DNA of 64,000 nucleotides. It comes from Terrisporobacter othiniensis (GTDB lineage Bacteria > Bacillota > Clostridia > Peptostreptococcales > Peptostreptococcaceae). Under the pieces are notes generated by a model that was not told the origin of the DNA, did not search any database, and saw only the letters and a list, made by a program, of their open reading frames with translations. Position numbers and translations under genes: made by a program. This document shows positions 28,190-37,438 of this stretch, piece by piece; the first letter of the stretch is position 1, and every line of letters begins with the position of its first letter. The DNA is taken from positions 32,486 through 96,485 of the forward strand of contig NZ_JWHR01000099.1 of NCBI RefSeq assembly GCF_000808015.1, written 5' to 3'.

Positions 28190-29050
28190 ATGTATTCGGT
28201 TTTAATTATGGGAGGTAGTGACTTTGTTGGTTCATCATTAGCTAAGTACTTAATTAAAAAGAAATATGATGTGGACATAATGACTAGAGGAATTAGATCA
28301 ATCGATTATGATGGGATAGGAAAACATCTGATTTGCAATAGAAAAAATGCAGATGAAATGAAGATGATTTTAAAAGATAAGAAGTATGATTATGTTTATG
28401 ATATAAGTATAAAGAATAAAGAAGATGCAGAAATACTTATTGAAAATTTAAATAGTGAAGTGTTAAAAAAGTATATAGTCATATCATCTCAGGAGAATAA
28501 TATTAAAAAGGAAGAACTGAGGATAGATGAATTTATTAAGAATACGCCCATTCCTTATATTATAATTAGACCATCTAATATATATGGAGATAAAAATAAA
28601 ATATCCAAAGAAGAATATTTTTTTCATAAAATAGAAAAATCAATTCCAATAAAAATCCCTAAAAACAGTAATTTAAAAGCACAATTTATTTATATAGATG
28701 ATTTTGTAAAGGTATTATTTAGCTTAATAAAAACTACTTATGTTAGAGAAATATATAATGTAACAAATCCTCAATTAATCTCATTAGAGGAATACATTAA
28801 TACATGTAGTGAAATTGTAGGAAAAGAAGCTAATATTAAATATATTGATGCAAATATTATTGATGCAGATATAAAACAAAAGTTTGAAAGAAATTACTTA
28901 GATATAGATAAAATAATACAGCATGGATTATATATTCCAAATATATTATTAAGTGATGGAGTATCACTCTTATATGATTGGTATAAAAAAGTTTACCAAG
29001 AGAAAATAAGTATAAAGGATAAAATAGAAAAAGTATTACAAATAGGATAA
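28190..29050 (+). CDS. Atypical NAD(P)-dependent epimerase/dehydratase-like protein
   Basis: A 286-residue Rossmann-fold protein of the extended/atypical SDR class. The glycine motif is GGSDFVGSSLAKYL (about 8-21). A later segment, IIRPSNIYGD (about 125-134), matches the epimerase family, but the YxxxK catalytic pair is not clear. Similar clostridial proteins are annotated as NAD-dependent epimerases or mRNA-binding-type paralogues. Alone in its transcription unit; substrate unknown. Confidence 0.75.
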   Translation: MYSVLIMGGSDFVGSSLAKYLIKKKYDVDIMTRGIRSIDYDGIGKHLICNRKNADEMKMILKDKKYDYVYDISIKNKEDAEILIENLNSEVLKKYIVISSQENNIKKEELRIDEFIKNTPIPYIIIRPSNIYGDKNKISKEEYFFHKIEKSIPIKIPKNSNLKAQFIYIDDFVKVLFSLIKTTYVREIYNVTNPQLISLEEYINTCSEIVGKEANIKYIDANIIDADIKQKFERNYLDIDKIIQHGLYIPNILLSDGVSLLYDWYKKVYQEKISIKDKIEKVLQIG

Positions 29051-29065
29051 AACAAAGATATTACT

Positions 29066-29101
29066 AAGCCTTTACCATGAAAAAGTGGTGAAGGCTTTTT
29101 G
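29066..29101 (+). terminator. Terminator after the epimerase-like gene
   Basis: An 11-bp stem with one wobble pair (29066-29076 with 29087-29097), then T residues. Confidence 0.85.
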
Positions 29102-29207
29102 TCTAAAAATTAGAAAAATTTATGAAAAAAGTAAAAAATAATACTATAATAATATTAATGTTATTTTAGGATAATATATTAACAATTTGATATAAGGAGT
29201 TTGGAAT

Positions 29208-29663
29208 ATGGAAAAAGTAGAAAGTTTTAAATTGGATCATAATAAAGTAAAAGCACCTTATGTAAGAAAATGTTGTGTGCTAGATGGAAAAATGGGGGAT
29301 AAAGTTAGTAAATTTGACTTAAGATTTTTACAGCCGAATGTGGAAGCTTTTGGGACGGCAGCTATACATGGTTTAGAGCACTTATTAGCGACATACTTAA
29401 GAGAAGAAATGGATAACATAATAGATTTATCTCCAATGGGATGTAGAACAGGTTTCTATTTGATAATGTGGGGGGACGTAGAGCCTAGCTTAGTTAAATT
29501 AGGATTGGAAAGAGCTTTACAAAAGGTGATAGACTGTAAAGAGATGGTAGCAGCTTCTGCAGTAGAATGTGGAAACTACAGAGATTTATCACTATTTGGG
29601 GCACAAGAGTATGCAAAAAAAGCATTGAAAGAAGGGTTCTCTTTAAATATTTATGGAGAATAA
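29208..29663 (+). CDS. luxS: S-ribosylhomocysteine lyase
   Basis: A 151-residue LuxS, which splits S-ribosylhomocysteine into homocysteine and DPD, the precursor of AI-2. The metal ligands appear in HGLEH (His54 and His58), with the catalytic cysteine in GCRTGFYL. It is the first gene of a cluster with the MetH activation protein and MetH, so its homocysteine product goes straight to remethylation. ATAAGGAG precedes the ATG. Confidence 0.97.
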   Translation: MEKVESFKLDHNKVKAPYVRKCCVLDGKMGDKVSKFDLRFLQPNVEAFGTAAIHGLEHLLATYLREEMDNIIDLSPMGCRTGFYLIMWGDVEPSLVKLGLERALQKVIDCKEMVAASAVECGNYRDLSLFGAQEYAKKALKEGFSLNIYGE

Positions 29664-29664
29664 T

Positions 29665-30372
29665 ATGAAGGATAATATTAAAAATTTAATTGAAATAGAT
29701 GAGAGGGAAGTTTTAAGATATTTACAATATAAGGATCAAGATATAGAGAGTGATTTATCAGATAAAATTAAACAGTGTATAAAAAAAACAAAAGAAATTA
29801 TAAATCCTAGATTTGTATTTAGAAAATATGGAGTAAAAAAATCAAAATTTTTTAATAAAAAGAATGAAGTTTATTTGGAGGGGTCTAATCTTATTTTACA
29901 AAGTGATGATGTATATAATTTGTTATTAGAATGTGACGAATGTATATTAATGTCTGCTACTTTAGGGTTAGAGGTAGAAAGAGAGATTAGAAAATTAACT
30001 TATACAGATTTAACAAAAGGAATTATAATAGATGCTTGTGCTACAACAGCAATAGAAGAAGCTTGTGATATAGTACAAGATAATATAGCGAAACAACTAT
30101 TAAAAGAAGATAAATATATAACCTATAGATATAGCCCAGGATATGGAGACTTATCTATAGAAAAAAATTCAGATATTAATAATCTATTAAACAGTCAAAA
30201 AGAAATAGGATTAACTGTAACAGATAGTGGAATAATGATTCCTAGAAAATCTGTAGTAGCTTTAATTGGAGTTTCTCATAAAGGAATTGGTAATACTAAA
30301 AAATCTTGTGAGAATTGCAATAATAGACATAATTGTGATTATAAAAAGGAGGGCGATGGTTGTGGGAATTAA
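29665..30372 (+). CDS. Stand-alone methionine synthase activation-domain protein
   Basis: About 235 residues matching the vitamin B12-dependent methionine synthase activation domain (YRYSPGYGDL and ALIGVSHKG), the part of full-length MetH that binds SAM for reductive reactivation of cobalamin. The C-terminus ends in a cysteine cluster (CENCNNRHNCDYKK). The ATG at 29665 follows the luxS stop by one base. Its end overlaps the metH start, so the three genes are translationally coupled. Confidence 0.9.
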   Translation: MKDNIKNLIEIDEREVLRYLQYKDQDIESDLSDKIKQCIKKTKEIINPRFVFRKYGVKKSKFFNKKNEVYLEGSNLILQSDDVYNLLLECDECILMSATLGLEVEREIRKLTYTDLTKGIIIDACATTAIEEACDIVQDNIAKQLLKEDKYITYRYSPGYGDLSIEKNSDINNLLNSQKEIGLTVTDSGIMIPRKSVVALIGVSHKGIGNTKKSCENCNNRHNCDYKKEGDGCGN

Positions 30373-32755
30373 AGAATATCTAAAAGATAATTTACTAATA
30401 TTTGATGGTGCAATGGGAACAATGCTTCAAAAAGAAGGCCTTCCTATTGGGGATAACCCAGAAATATTTGGAATGAAAAATCCTGATAAATTACTGAAAA
30501 TACATAAAAAATATTTAGAAGCTGGTTGTAATGTATTAACTACAAATACATTTGGATGTAATGAATTAAAAGTTACTAAACTAGGATATACAGTAGAAGA
30601 AATAATTGATAATGCTATTACAATAGCAAAGCAAGCAATAGGTGAAAGTGATAAAAGCAAGCCTAGATTCGTGGCGCTAGATATTGGACCAATAGGAGAA
30701 ATGTTAGAACCTATGGGAACATTATCTTTTGATAGAGCTTATGAAATATTTAAAAGACAGGCTATACAAGGCGAAAAAAGTGGTGCTGATTTAATTATAA
30801 TAGAAACAATGATGGATCTTTACGAGGCTAAGGTTGCAGTTCTTGCAGCAAAAGAAAATACAAATCTACCAGTTATATGCACTATGACATTTGATGAAAA
30901 TGGAAGAAGTTTTACAGGATGCTTACCTGAGGCTATGGTTGCTACTATAGAAGGATTAGGAGTAGATGCTCTTGGAGTGAATTGTTCTCTTGGTCCAAAA
31001 CAGCTTTTACCAATAGTAAAAATAATTACAGAGTTAGCAAATGTTCCAGTAATAGTTCAAGCAAATGCAGGTTTACCTGTAATTGAAAATAATCAAACAG
31101 TATATAAAATGACTGCCAAGGAATTTTTCCAAGGAGTAAAAGAGTTTGTTGATTTAGGAGTATCTATTATAGGTGGATGTTGTGGAACTAATGAAACTTT
31201 TATTAAAGAGATTTGTAATAATATAGATCAGTTACAAAAGAAAGAACCTAAAAGAAGAGAATCTACAATTGTGTGTTCTGCTGCTAAATATGTTGATATA
31301 CAAGGGCCTGCCATAGTTGGAGAAAGGCTAAATCCAACTGGAAGACAACCACTGATAGATGCGTATACTAGTGGAAGCAATGATTATGTAATAAATCTAG
31401 CACTTGAACAAAGTAAAGAAGGTTCGGAAATTCTAAATGTTAATGTTGGAGTACCAGAATTAGATGAAGAAAAAGCTATGAAAAGAGTGGTAAAGGGCAT
31501 ACAAGAAGTTGTAGATACGCCTTTACAAATAGATTCATCAAATGTAGCGGCCTTAGAAGCTGGTCTTAGATATTACAATGGTAGAACCATAGTAAATTCA
31601 GTTAATGGTAAAGAAAAGTCCTTAGAAACAATATTACCTCTTGTTAAAAAGTATGGAGCTTGTGTAGTAGGTCTAACTTTAGATGAAGAAGGAATACCAA
31701 GTACTGCAGAAGGTAGATTTAATGTGGCAAAAAAAATAGTTGAAAGAGCAGAAGAATATGGAATAAAAAGAAAAGATATTTTTATAGATTGTCTTTCTCT
31801 TACAGTATCAGCCCAACAAGATGAAGCTATGGAAACTATAAAAGCAATAAAAATGGTAAAAGAAAAATTAGGTTGTAAAACTATATTAGGTGTTTCGAAT
31901 ATATCTTTTGGTATACCTAATAGACAGGGATTAAACAATACCTATTTAAATTTGGCACTGGGATCAGGTCTAGATTTACCTATAATAAATACAGAAGATA
32001 AAGCAATGGTAGAGTCTGTATATGCTTACAAAGTAATAAGTAATATGGATAAAGGTTGCTTAGAATATATTGAAAAATTTAGAGATGTTTCAAAAGATAA
32101 TAAACAAAAAGAAAGTAAAAATCATGATAATTTAACATTGGAAGATGCTATTGAAAGAGGATTAAAAGAGGAAGCTAAGGATTTAACTTTGCAAATTTTA
32201 AGTTCGAAAGATGAGCACTACGTTTTAGATGAAGTTTTAATACCAGCTTTAGATGTGGTAGGATCTAAGTATGATAAAGGTGAGTTATTTTTACCACAAA
32301 TGATACAATCAGCAGAAACGGTAAAAGTTTCATTAAATATTATAAAAGAGAGATTGAGTAAGAATAATAATACATCTTCAAAAGGAAAAATAATAGTTGC
32401 TACTGTTCAAGGCGATATACATGATATTGGTAAGAATATAGTAAAAATAATGCTTGAAAATTATGGATATGAGATTATAGACTTAGGTAAAGATGTTCCT
32501 ATTGAGGAAGTAGTAAAAAGAGCTAAAGAAGAAAATATAGAGCTTATAGGCCTTAGTGCTTTAATGACTACTACTGTAGAAAATATGAAAAAAACAATAT
32601 GCGCTTTAAAAGAAAATGGTATTAATGCAAAAGTGTTTGTAGGTGGTGCAGTAGTTACAGAAGAGTATGCACAAAAGATAAATGCAGATTACTATTCTAA
32701 AGATGCAAAGTCTGCAGTAGAAATAGCTAAAATAAATTTTAACAATAAAATATAA
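30362..32755 (+). CDS. metH: Cobalamin-dependent methionine synthase lacking the activation domain
   Basis: About 797 residues. The homocysteine domain (1-300) has zinc ligands Cys208, Cys273 and Cys274. The pterin-binding domain spans about 320-560 (ERLNPTGR). The cobalamin cap and binding domains lie at about 590-797, with GDIHDIGKN supplying His687. The SAM activation domain is absent and is encoded by the gene just upstream. An ATG at 30356 is too close to AAGGAGG, so GTG at 30362 is the likely start; it overlaps the upstream gene by 11 bases. It transfers a methyl group from methyltetrahydrofolate to homocysteine. Confidence 0.95.
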   Translation: MGIKEYLKDNLLIFDGAMGTMLQKEGLPIGDNPEIFGMKNPDKLLKIHKKYLEAGCNVLTTNTFGCNELKVTKLGYTVEEIIDNAITIAKQAIGESDKSKPRFVALDIGPIGEMLEPMGTLSFDRAYEIFKRQAIQGEKSGADLIIIETMMDLYEAKVAVLAAKENTNLPVICTMTFDENGRSFTGCLPEAMVATIEGLGVDALGVNCSLGPKQLLPIVKIITELANVPVIVQANAGLPVIENNQTVYKMTAKEFFQGVKEFVDLGVSIIGGCCGTNETFIKEICNNIDQLQKKEPKRRESTIVCSAAKYVDIQGPAIVGERLNPTGRQPLIDAYTSGSNDYVINLALEQSKEGSEILNVNVGVPELDEEKAMKRVVKGIQEVVDTPLQIDSSNVAALEAGLRYYNGRTIVNSVNGKEKSLETILPLVKKYGACVVGLTLDEEGIPSTAEGRFNVAKKIVERAEEYGIKRKDIFIDCLSLTVSAQQDEAMETIKAIKMVKEKLGCKTILGVSNISFGIPNRQGLNNTYLNLALGSGLDLPIINTEDKAMVESVYAYKVISNMDKGCLEYIEKFRDVSKDNKQKESKNHDNLTLEDAIERGLKEEAKDLTLQILSSKDEHYVLDEVLIPALDVVGSKYDKGELFLPQMIQSAETVKVSLNIIKERLSKNNNTSSKGKIIVATVQGDIHDIGKNIVKIMLENYGYEIIDLGKDVPIEEVVKRAKEENIELIGLSALMTTTVENMKKTICALKENGINAKVFVGGAVVTEEYAQKINADYYSKDAKSAVEIAKINFNNKI

Positions 32756-32918
32756 TTGAAAAAAAATATGAAAATATGTTAGAATAGAGAAGCAGTTTAT
32801 AATTTTATGTACTAAAAATAAGTAAAATATATATTATAAATTGTGTTAATATGTTAATATTAAATAATAACTAATCTATTGCTTAGATTAGACAAAATTA
32901 AAAATTTCTCGTCAACAT

Positions 32919-32947
32919 AAAAAGAGGCTATTTGATAGCCTCTTTTT
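32919..32947. terminator. Bidirectional terminator, metH / aminopeptidase gene
   Basis: A perfect 12-bp stem (32919-32930 with 32936-32947) with a 5-base loop. Confidence 0.88.
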
Positions 32948-32986
32948 GTTTTAAATAAAGTCAATTCATTAATAAATAATTTAAGT

Positions 32987-34216
32987 TTAAAACGCCCAAT
33001 TTCCATCTTTAAAAATTTGTATTGTTTCTCCATTATGAGTTTCTCCAACTATATCTAAGTCAGGAGAACCAATCATAAAGTCAACATGAGTTAAACTATC
33101 ATTGATACCATATTTGTCGTATTCTTCTTTTGGTAAGTCAGCGCCACCTTTTATACAAGTAGCATAAGCTGAGCCAAGAGCTAAGTGACAAGAGGCATTT
33201 TCATCGTACAGTGTATTGTAAAATACTACATTTGTATCTGATATAGGTGATGAATAAGGCACTAGGGCTACTTCACCTAAGTAGTGAGAACCTTCATCTG
33301 TTTCAATAAGGTTCTTTAACGTTTCTTCACCTTTTACAGCAGAGCATTCTATAATTTTTCCGTCTTTAAATGTTAAAGAAAAATCATCTATAACATTTCC
33401 ACCATAAACTAAAGGTTTAGAGCTATGTACAACACCGTTAACTTGGTATTTATGAGGAAGAGTGAAGATTTCCTCTGTTGGCATATTTGGATTAAAGTTA
33501 ACTCCGTTAGGATCTATAGAAGCGCCACTTTCCCAAGTATGATTATCAGGTAAACCTATAGTTAGATCTGTTTTAGCTGATTTATATTTTAATGTCTTAA
33601 AATTCTTTTCATTTAAGAAGTCAGTTTTTTCTTTTAAATTTTCATTATGTTCATGCCAAGCAGAAACAGGATCATCATTGTCTACTCTTGTACATTTAAA
33701 TATTAAATCCCAAAGTTTTTCTACAGCTTCTTCCTCTGATACATCTGGGAAAATCTTATGAGCCCAAGGCTTTGTTGGAACAGAAACTATGCTCCATTTA
33801 CACTTGTCAGTTAATGTGTAAGATCTCCATTCTTTTAAAGCTATACCAGAAGCCTTTTGATAGTTAGCTATTCTTTCAGGATCTACATCTTTAAGTAAAT
33901 CAGGGTTAGCAGCATGAATACTTAAGAAAGCTCCTCCTTCTTTTGCTATATCTACATATTGATCTGATACCCAGTGAGGAAACTCATTGAAAACTTCATC
34001 TGGTGCATATAAATATCTCGATAAAGAGCATTGTTCATCTGACCACTCGACAAATACGTTTCTAGCACCATTTTTATAAGCAGATTTAACAGCAAGTCTT
34101 ACAAAATCAGCACACTCAATTGGAGTTCTAATAAGTAAAGTTTGGTTTGGTTGAATATTTACGCCAACCTTAATTGCTAGTTCAGCATATTTTTCTAAAT
34201 TTCTATTAAAATCCAT
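32987..34216 (-). CDS. M29 family metallo-aminopeptidase (AmpS/PepS type)
   Basis: A 409-residue cytoplasmic aminopeptidase of the thermophilic metalloprotease family. Typical segments are LLIRTPIECADFVRLAVKSA at the N-terminus, LPDNHTWESGASIDPNG in the middle with NMPTEEIFTLPHK, and the C-terminal region GSAYATCIKGG and HVDFMIGS carrying metal ligands. Length equals the family norm. AGGAGGAT precedes the ATG. It is monocistronic and convergent with metH. Confidence 0.93.
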   Translation of the reverse strand: MDFNRNLEKYAELAIKVGVNIQPNQTLLIRTPIECADFVRLAVKSAYKNGARNVFVEWSDEQCSLSRYLYAPDEVFNEFPHWVSDQYVDIAKEGGAFLSIHAANPDLLKDVDPERIANYQKASGIALKEWRSYTLTDKCKWSIVSVPTKPWAHKIFPDVSEEEAVEKLWDLIFKCTRVDNDDPVSAWHEHNENLKEKTDFLNEKNFKTLKYKSAKTDLTIGLPDNHTWESGASIDPNGVNFNPNMPTEEIFTLPHKYQVNGVVHSSKPLVYGGNVIDDFSLTFKDGKIIECSAVKGEETLKNLIETDEGSHYLGEVALVPYSSPISDTNVVFYNTLYDENASCHLALGSAYATCIKGGADLPKEEYDKYGINDSLTHVDFMIGSPDLDIVGETHNGETIQIFKDGNWAF

Positions 34217-34489
34217 TTTAATCCTCCTGTTACAAAATATTCTAATAACATTATAACATTATATTATAGTTTTAATCATATTAATAATAATCATGCATAA
34301 ACTTATTATAGTAGTTTCATGAAATAAATATTTTTATAAAAAAATTGTACAAAAACAAAATATTATATTTTAAAAAGCCTATAAAAATCTTATAATAAAA
34401 TAGTAATGATAAATTAAGAAATAGATAACATCTAAATTAAATATATTTATGATAGAGGATGGGAAAACATTTCAGTTAGGAGGTTATAG

Positions 34490-35320
34490 ATGGAGTTATA
34501 TAATGCTATTTTTTATAGAAAAACTATAAAAAGCTACTCAAATAAAGTAATAAAAAAACCATTACTAGAAGAAATAAAAAAAATATGTGGCAATATAACT
34601 TATCTAAATAACGATTTAAATATTAAAGCCCATTTAATTGAGAGAGGACACTTAATACATTTTTTGATAGGTAAAGAGTCTGCAGTAAAGGCTCCCCATT
34701 ATATACTTATAACTTCAAATAAAGGTGAAGACTACTTACAGAATGTAGGATTTGCTATGGAAAAGCTAATTTTAGAATTAACTTGTTTAGGAGTGGGAAC
34801 TAGTTGGCTAAAATGCCAATTAAAGAGAGAAGATGTAAAAGAATTTGTACAATTAGATGAAATAGATAGTGAATATGATGACGATGAAGACTTGGATATA
34901 GATGAGAGTAAAATAGAATATCCAGTTTCATTATTAGCCATAGGCTATCCGGATGAATTTGATAGTTTATTTAGAAAGAGCAAAAGAAGCTATGATAGAA
35001 AAAAAATAAAAGAAATTTGTAAAGAATTCAATCCAAAGTGGCATGATGTATTGGAGGGAGTAAGTGTAGCACCTTCTGTTATGAATAAACAGCCTTGGGC
35101 ATTCAAGGAAAAGGATTATGGATTTGATTTATATGAGTGTGTTCAAAAGAAAAGATTAAATATTGATGATGAAAATAAAATTAGTATGGGGGCTGCTTTA
35201 AGGCATTTTGATATATGTTGCAAGGAAAGAAACTTAAAAGTAGAATACCTTAAAAAAAATATAAAAGATAGAAGAAAAAAAGAATATTTTATAAGTATTA
35301 TAGATAAAAATCAAGAATAA
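34490..35320 (+). CDS. Nitroreductase-fold flavoprotein, TM1586 type
   Basis: A 276-residue protein with two halves, each nitroreductase-like: the N-terminal RKTIKSYSNKVI with an FMN-contact arginine/serine pattern, AMEKLILELTCLGVGTSWL, and a second half with APSVMNKQPW and a GAALRHF helix. An acidic stretch (about 124-141) lies between them. It binds FMN by family; the substrate is unknown. GGAGG precedes the ATG, and the gene is separated from pyrF by the pyr leader. Confidence 0.85.
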   Translation: MELYNAIFYRKTIKSYSNKVIKKPLLEEIKKICGNITYLNNDLNIKAHLIERGHLIHFLIGKESAVKAPHYILITSNKGEDYLQNVGFAMEKLILELTCLGVGTSWLKCQLKREDVKEFVQLDEIDSEYDDDEDLDIDESKIEYPVSLLAIGYPDEFDSLFRKSKRSYDRKKIKEICKEFNPKWHDVLEGVSVAPSVMNKQPWAFKEKDYGFDLYECVQKKRLNIDDENKISMGAALRHFDICCKERNLKVEYLKKNIKDRRKKEYFISIIDKNQE

Positions 35321-35410
35321 AATTTAAATTCTTATTCAAAGAACAGTTGACACAAAATAGAATAAATGTAATAATTATATAAACTTAACATTAATAAAAA
35401 GAAAATAATT

Positions 35411-35437
35411 TGTATAAAAGTCCAGAGAGGCTTGTAC
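35411..35437 (+). promoter_or_regulatory. PyrR-binding loop 1 in the pyr leader
   Basis: AGTCCAGAGAGGCT at 35419-35432 is the PyrR recognition sequence. GTATAA and TTGTAC on either side extend the hairpin, with the typical bulged U in the AGUCC/GGCU stem. Confidence 0.85.
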
Positions 35438-35503
35438 TATTATTTTATTTATTTATTAAAGAAATTTTAGTAAAACGAAAAATATAATAAAGTCTTTTAA
35501 AAT

Positions 35504-35517
35504 AGTCCAGAGAGGCT
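35504..35517 (+). promoter_or_regulatory. PyrR-binding loop 2 in the pyr leader
   Basis: A second exact AGTCCAGAGAGGCT. Its CCAGAGAGG (35507-35515) can pair with CCTCTTTTGG (35582-35591) inside the downstream terminator. That is the mutually exclusive pairing expected for an antiterminator blocked by bound PyrR. Confidence 0.85.
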
Positions 35518-35571
35518 GATAAAGATAACACATAACTAATACTAATTATATTGTTTAGATTATGCATACAC

Positions 35572-35607
35572 AATCCTTATACCTCTTTTGGTGTAAGGAT
35601 TTTTTTA
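35572..35607 (+). terminator. pyr operon attenuator terminator
   Basis: A 12-bp stem with one wobble pair (35572-35583 with 35590-35601), followed by seven T, located 30 bases before pyrF. The 35321-35637 gap holds the two PyrR loops, this terminator and no other gene. Confidence 0.88.
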
Positions 35608-35637
35608 ATGGGCTTTATTAAGAGGGAGTGAAGAAAA

Positions 35638-36354
35638 ATGATAAATGGAAAAGACAGATTAATTGTCGCTATTGACACAGATGATTTTGATAAAGCTAAG
35701 GAATTAATAGACCAGCTAGAAGACAGTGTAGACATATTTAAGGTAGGACTAGAACAATATGTTGCTACTAAGGGTAAAACAGTAGATTATCTTAAGGAAA
35801 AAGGAAAAAAAATATTCTTAGACCTTAAATTCCACGATATACCTAATACAATGAAAAGTGCAGTTAGAGCTGCAGTTAGAGACAATGTTTGGTTAATGAC
35901 AATACACGTTTCTGATTTGGAAGGAATGAGACAATGTGCATTAGTAGCAAAGGAAGAAGCTGAAAAATTAAATATAGAAAAACCTATAATTGTAGGAGTT
36001 ACTGTTTTAACATCGTTAAGTAACGAAGACTTACAAGATATAGGATGTAATATGACAACAGAAGAATTAGTAATAAAAAGAGCAAAATTAGCTAAGGAAT
36101 CAGGGATAGATGGAATAGTATGTTCTGCGAAAGAAGTAGATAGAATAGTGGAAGTTTGTGGAGAAGATTTTGTGACTGTATGTCCAGGAATAAGACCAGC
36201 ATCGTCTAGTGCAGGAGATCAAAAAAGAGTAGTAACTCCAGCTGAGGCTATAAGAAATGGCGCACAATATTTAGTTGTTGGAAGACCTATAACTCAAAGT
36301 GAAAATCCAAAACAATCAGCGATTGATATTGCAAAAGAAATAGAAAATGCTTAG
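35638..36354 (+). CDS. pyrF: Orotidine 5'-phosphate decarboxylase
   Basis: A 238-residue OMP decarboxylase, the last step of UMP synthesis. The catalytic set is in DLKFHDIPNT (Asp62, Lys64, Asp67), with a phosphate-gripping C-terminal GAQYLVVGRPIT. It is the first gene of the attenuated operon and 12 bases before carA. A GAGGGAGTG site precedes the ATG. Confidence 0.97.
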   Translation: MINGKDRLIVAIDTDDFDKAKELIDQLEDSVDIFKVGLEQYVATKGKTVDYLKEKGKKIFLDLKFHDIPNTMKSAVRAAVRDNVWLMTIHVSDLEGMRQCALVAKEEAEKLNIEKPIIVGVTVLTSLSNEDLQDIGCNMTTEELVIKRAKLAKESGIDGIVCSAKEVDRIVEVCGEDFVTVCPGIRPASSSAGDQKRVVTPAEAIRNGAQYLVVGRPITQSENPKQSAIDIAKEIENA

Positions 36355-36366
36355 GGGGCAAGAGAT

Positions 36367-37416
36367 ATGAACGCAAAATTAATTTTAGAAGATGGAACGA
36401 TTTTTGAAGGAAAAGCCTTTGGTTATTTAGAAGATTCTGTTGGAGAAGTTGTATTTAACACTTCAATGACAGGTTATGGAGAAGTCTTAACAGATCCTTC
36501 TTATTACGGACAAATAGTAACTATGACATATCCTTTAATAGGAAACTATGGAATAAACTTAGAAGATGTACAATCTAAAATGGTAGCAGTAAAAGGGTTT
36601 ATAGTAAGGGAAAAAAGTGATGCACCAAATAACTTTAGATGTGAAATGAGCTTGGATGTTTATCTTAAACAAAATAAAATAATAGGTCTTGAAGGGATAG
36701 ATACAAGAGCCTTAACAAAAATACTAAGAAATAATGGTACTATGAAAGGTATCATAACAATAGATAAAAATGCTGAATTAGAGGCTGTAAAACACAAGCT
36801 AGAAGTATTTGACAATAGTCAAGCTGTTATGACAGTTTCAAGAAAAAAAGTAGAGTATGTAAAAGGAAATGGACCTAAAGTTGCAATAATGGACTACGGA
36901 GTAAAACAAAACATAATAGATAACTTTGCTGAAAGAGGATGCGATATAACTATATTCCCAGCATTAACACCAGCAGACGAAGTTTTAGCTACGGATCCAG
37001 ACTTAATATTCTTATCAAATGGACCTGGGGATCCAGATGATTTAGAAGAAATAGTAAATAATGCAAAACAAATGGTAGGTAAAAAACCTGTAGTAGGAAT
37101 TTGCTTAGGACATCAAATTTTAGGGAAAGTATTCGGTGGAAAAACTTCAAAACTTAAATTTGGACATAGAGGTGGAAATCATCCAGTTAAGGATTTAGAG
37201 GAAGATAGAGTATTTATAACTGCTCAAAACCATGGATATTATGTAAGTGAAGTGCCAGAGTGCATGAACGTTACTCAAATCAATTTAAATGATAACACAG
37301 TAGAAGGAATGAGACATAAAGAATTACCAGTATATAGTGTTCAATATCATCCAGAAGCTTGTCCAGGGCCAAAAGACAGCACGTATGTATTTGATAAATT
37401 TTTAGAATTATTATAA
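36367..37416 (+). CDS. carA: Carbamoyl-phosphate synthase small subunit
   Basis: A 349-residue glutamine amidotransferase subunit: N-terminal CPSase small-chain domain (LILEDGTIFEGKAFG), then a class I amidotransferase domain with nucleophile Cys246 in GICLGHQ and the His/Glu pair in HPEACPGP. It supplies ammonia to CarB. It belongs to the PyrR-controlled operon, so it serves pyrimidine synthesis. Confidence 0.97.
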   Translation: MNAKLILEDGTIFEGKAFGYLEDSVGEVVFNTSMTGYGEVLTDPSYYGQIVTMTYPLIGNYGINLEDVQSKMVAVKGFIVREKSDAPNNFRCEMSLDVYLKQNKIIGLEGIDTRALTKILRNNGTMKGIITIDKNAELEAVKHKLEVFDNSQAVMTVSRKKVEYVKGNGPKVAIMDYGVKQNIIDNFAERGCDITIFPALTPADEVLATDPDLIFLSNGPGDPDDLEEIVNNAKQMVGKKPVVGICLGHQILGKVFGGKTSKLKFGHRGGNHPVKDLEEDRVFITAQNHGYYVSEVPECMNVTQINLNDNTVEGMRHKELPVYSVQYHPEACPGPKDSTYVFDKFLELL

Positions 37417-37438
37417 TTGTTTAAAGGGAGAATAAGTT

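Noticed and set aside
31573..31938. A 121-codon open frame antisense to metH
   Set aside because: Shadow of metH on the other strand, without initiation signals.
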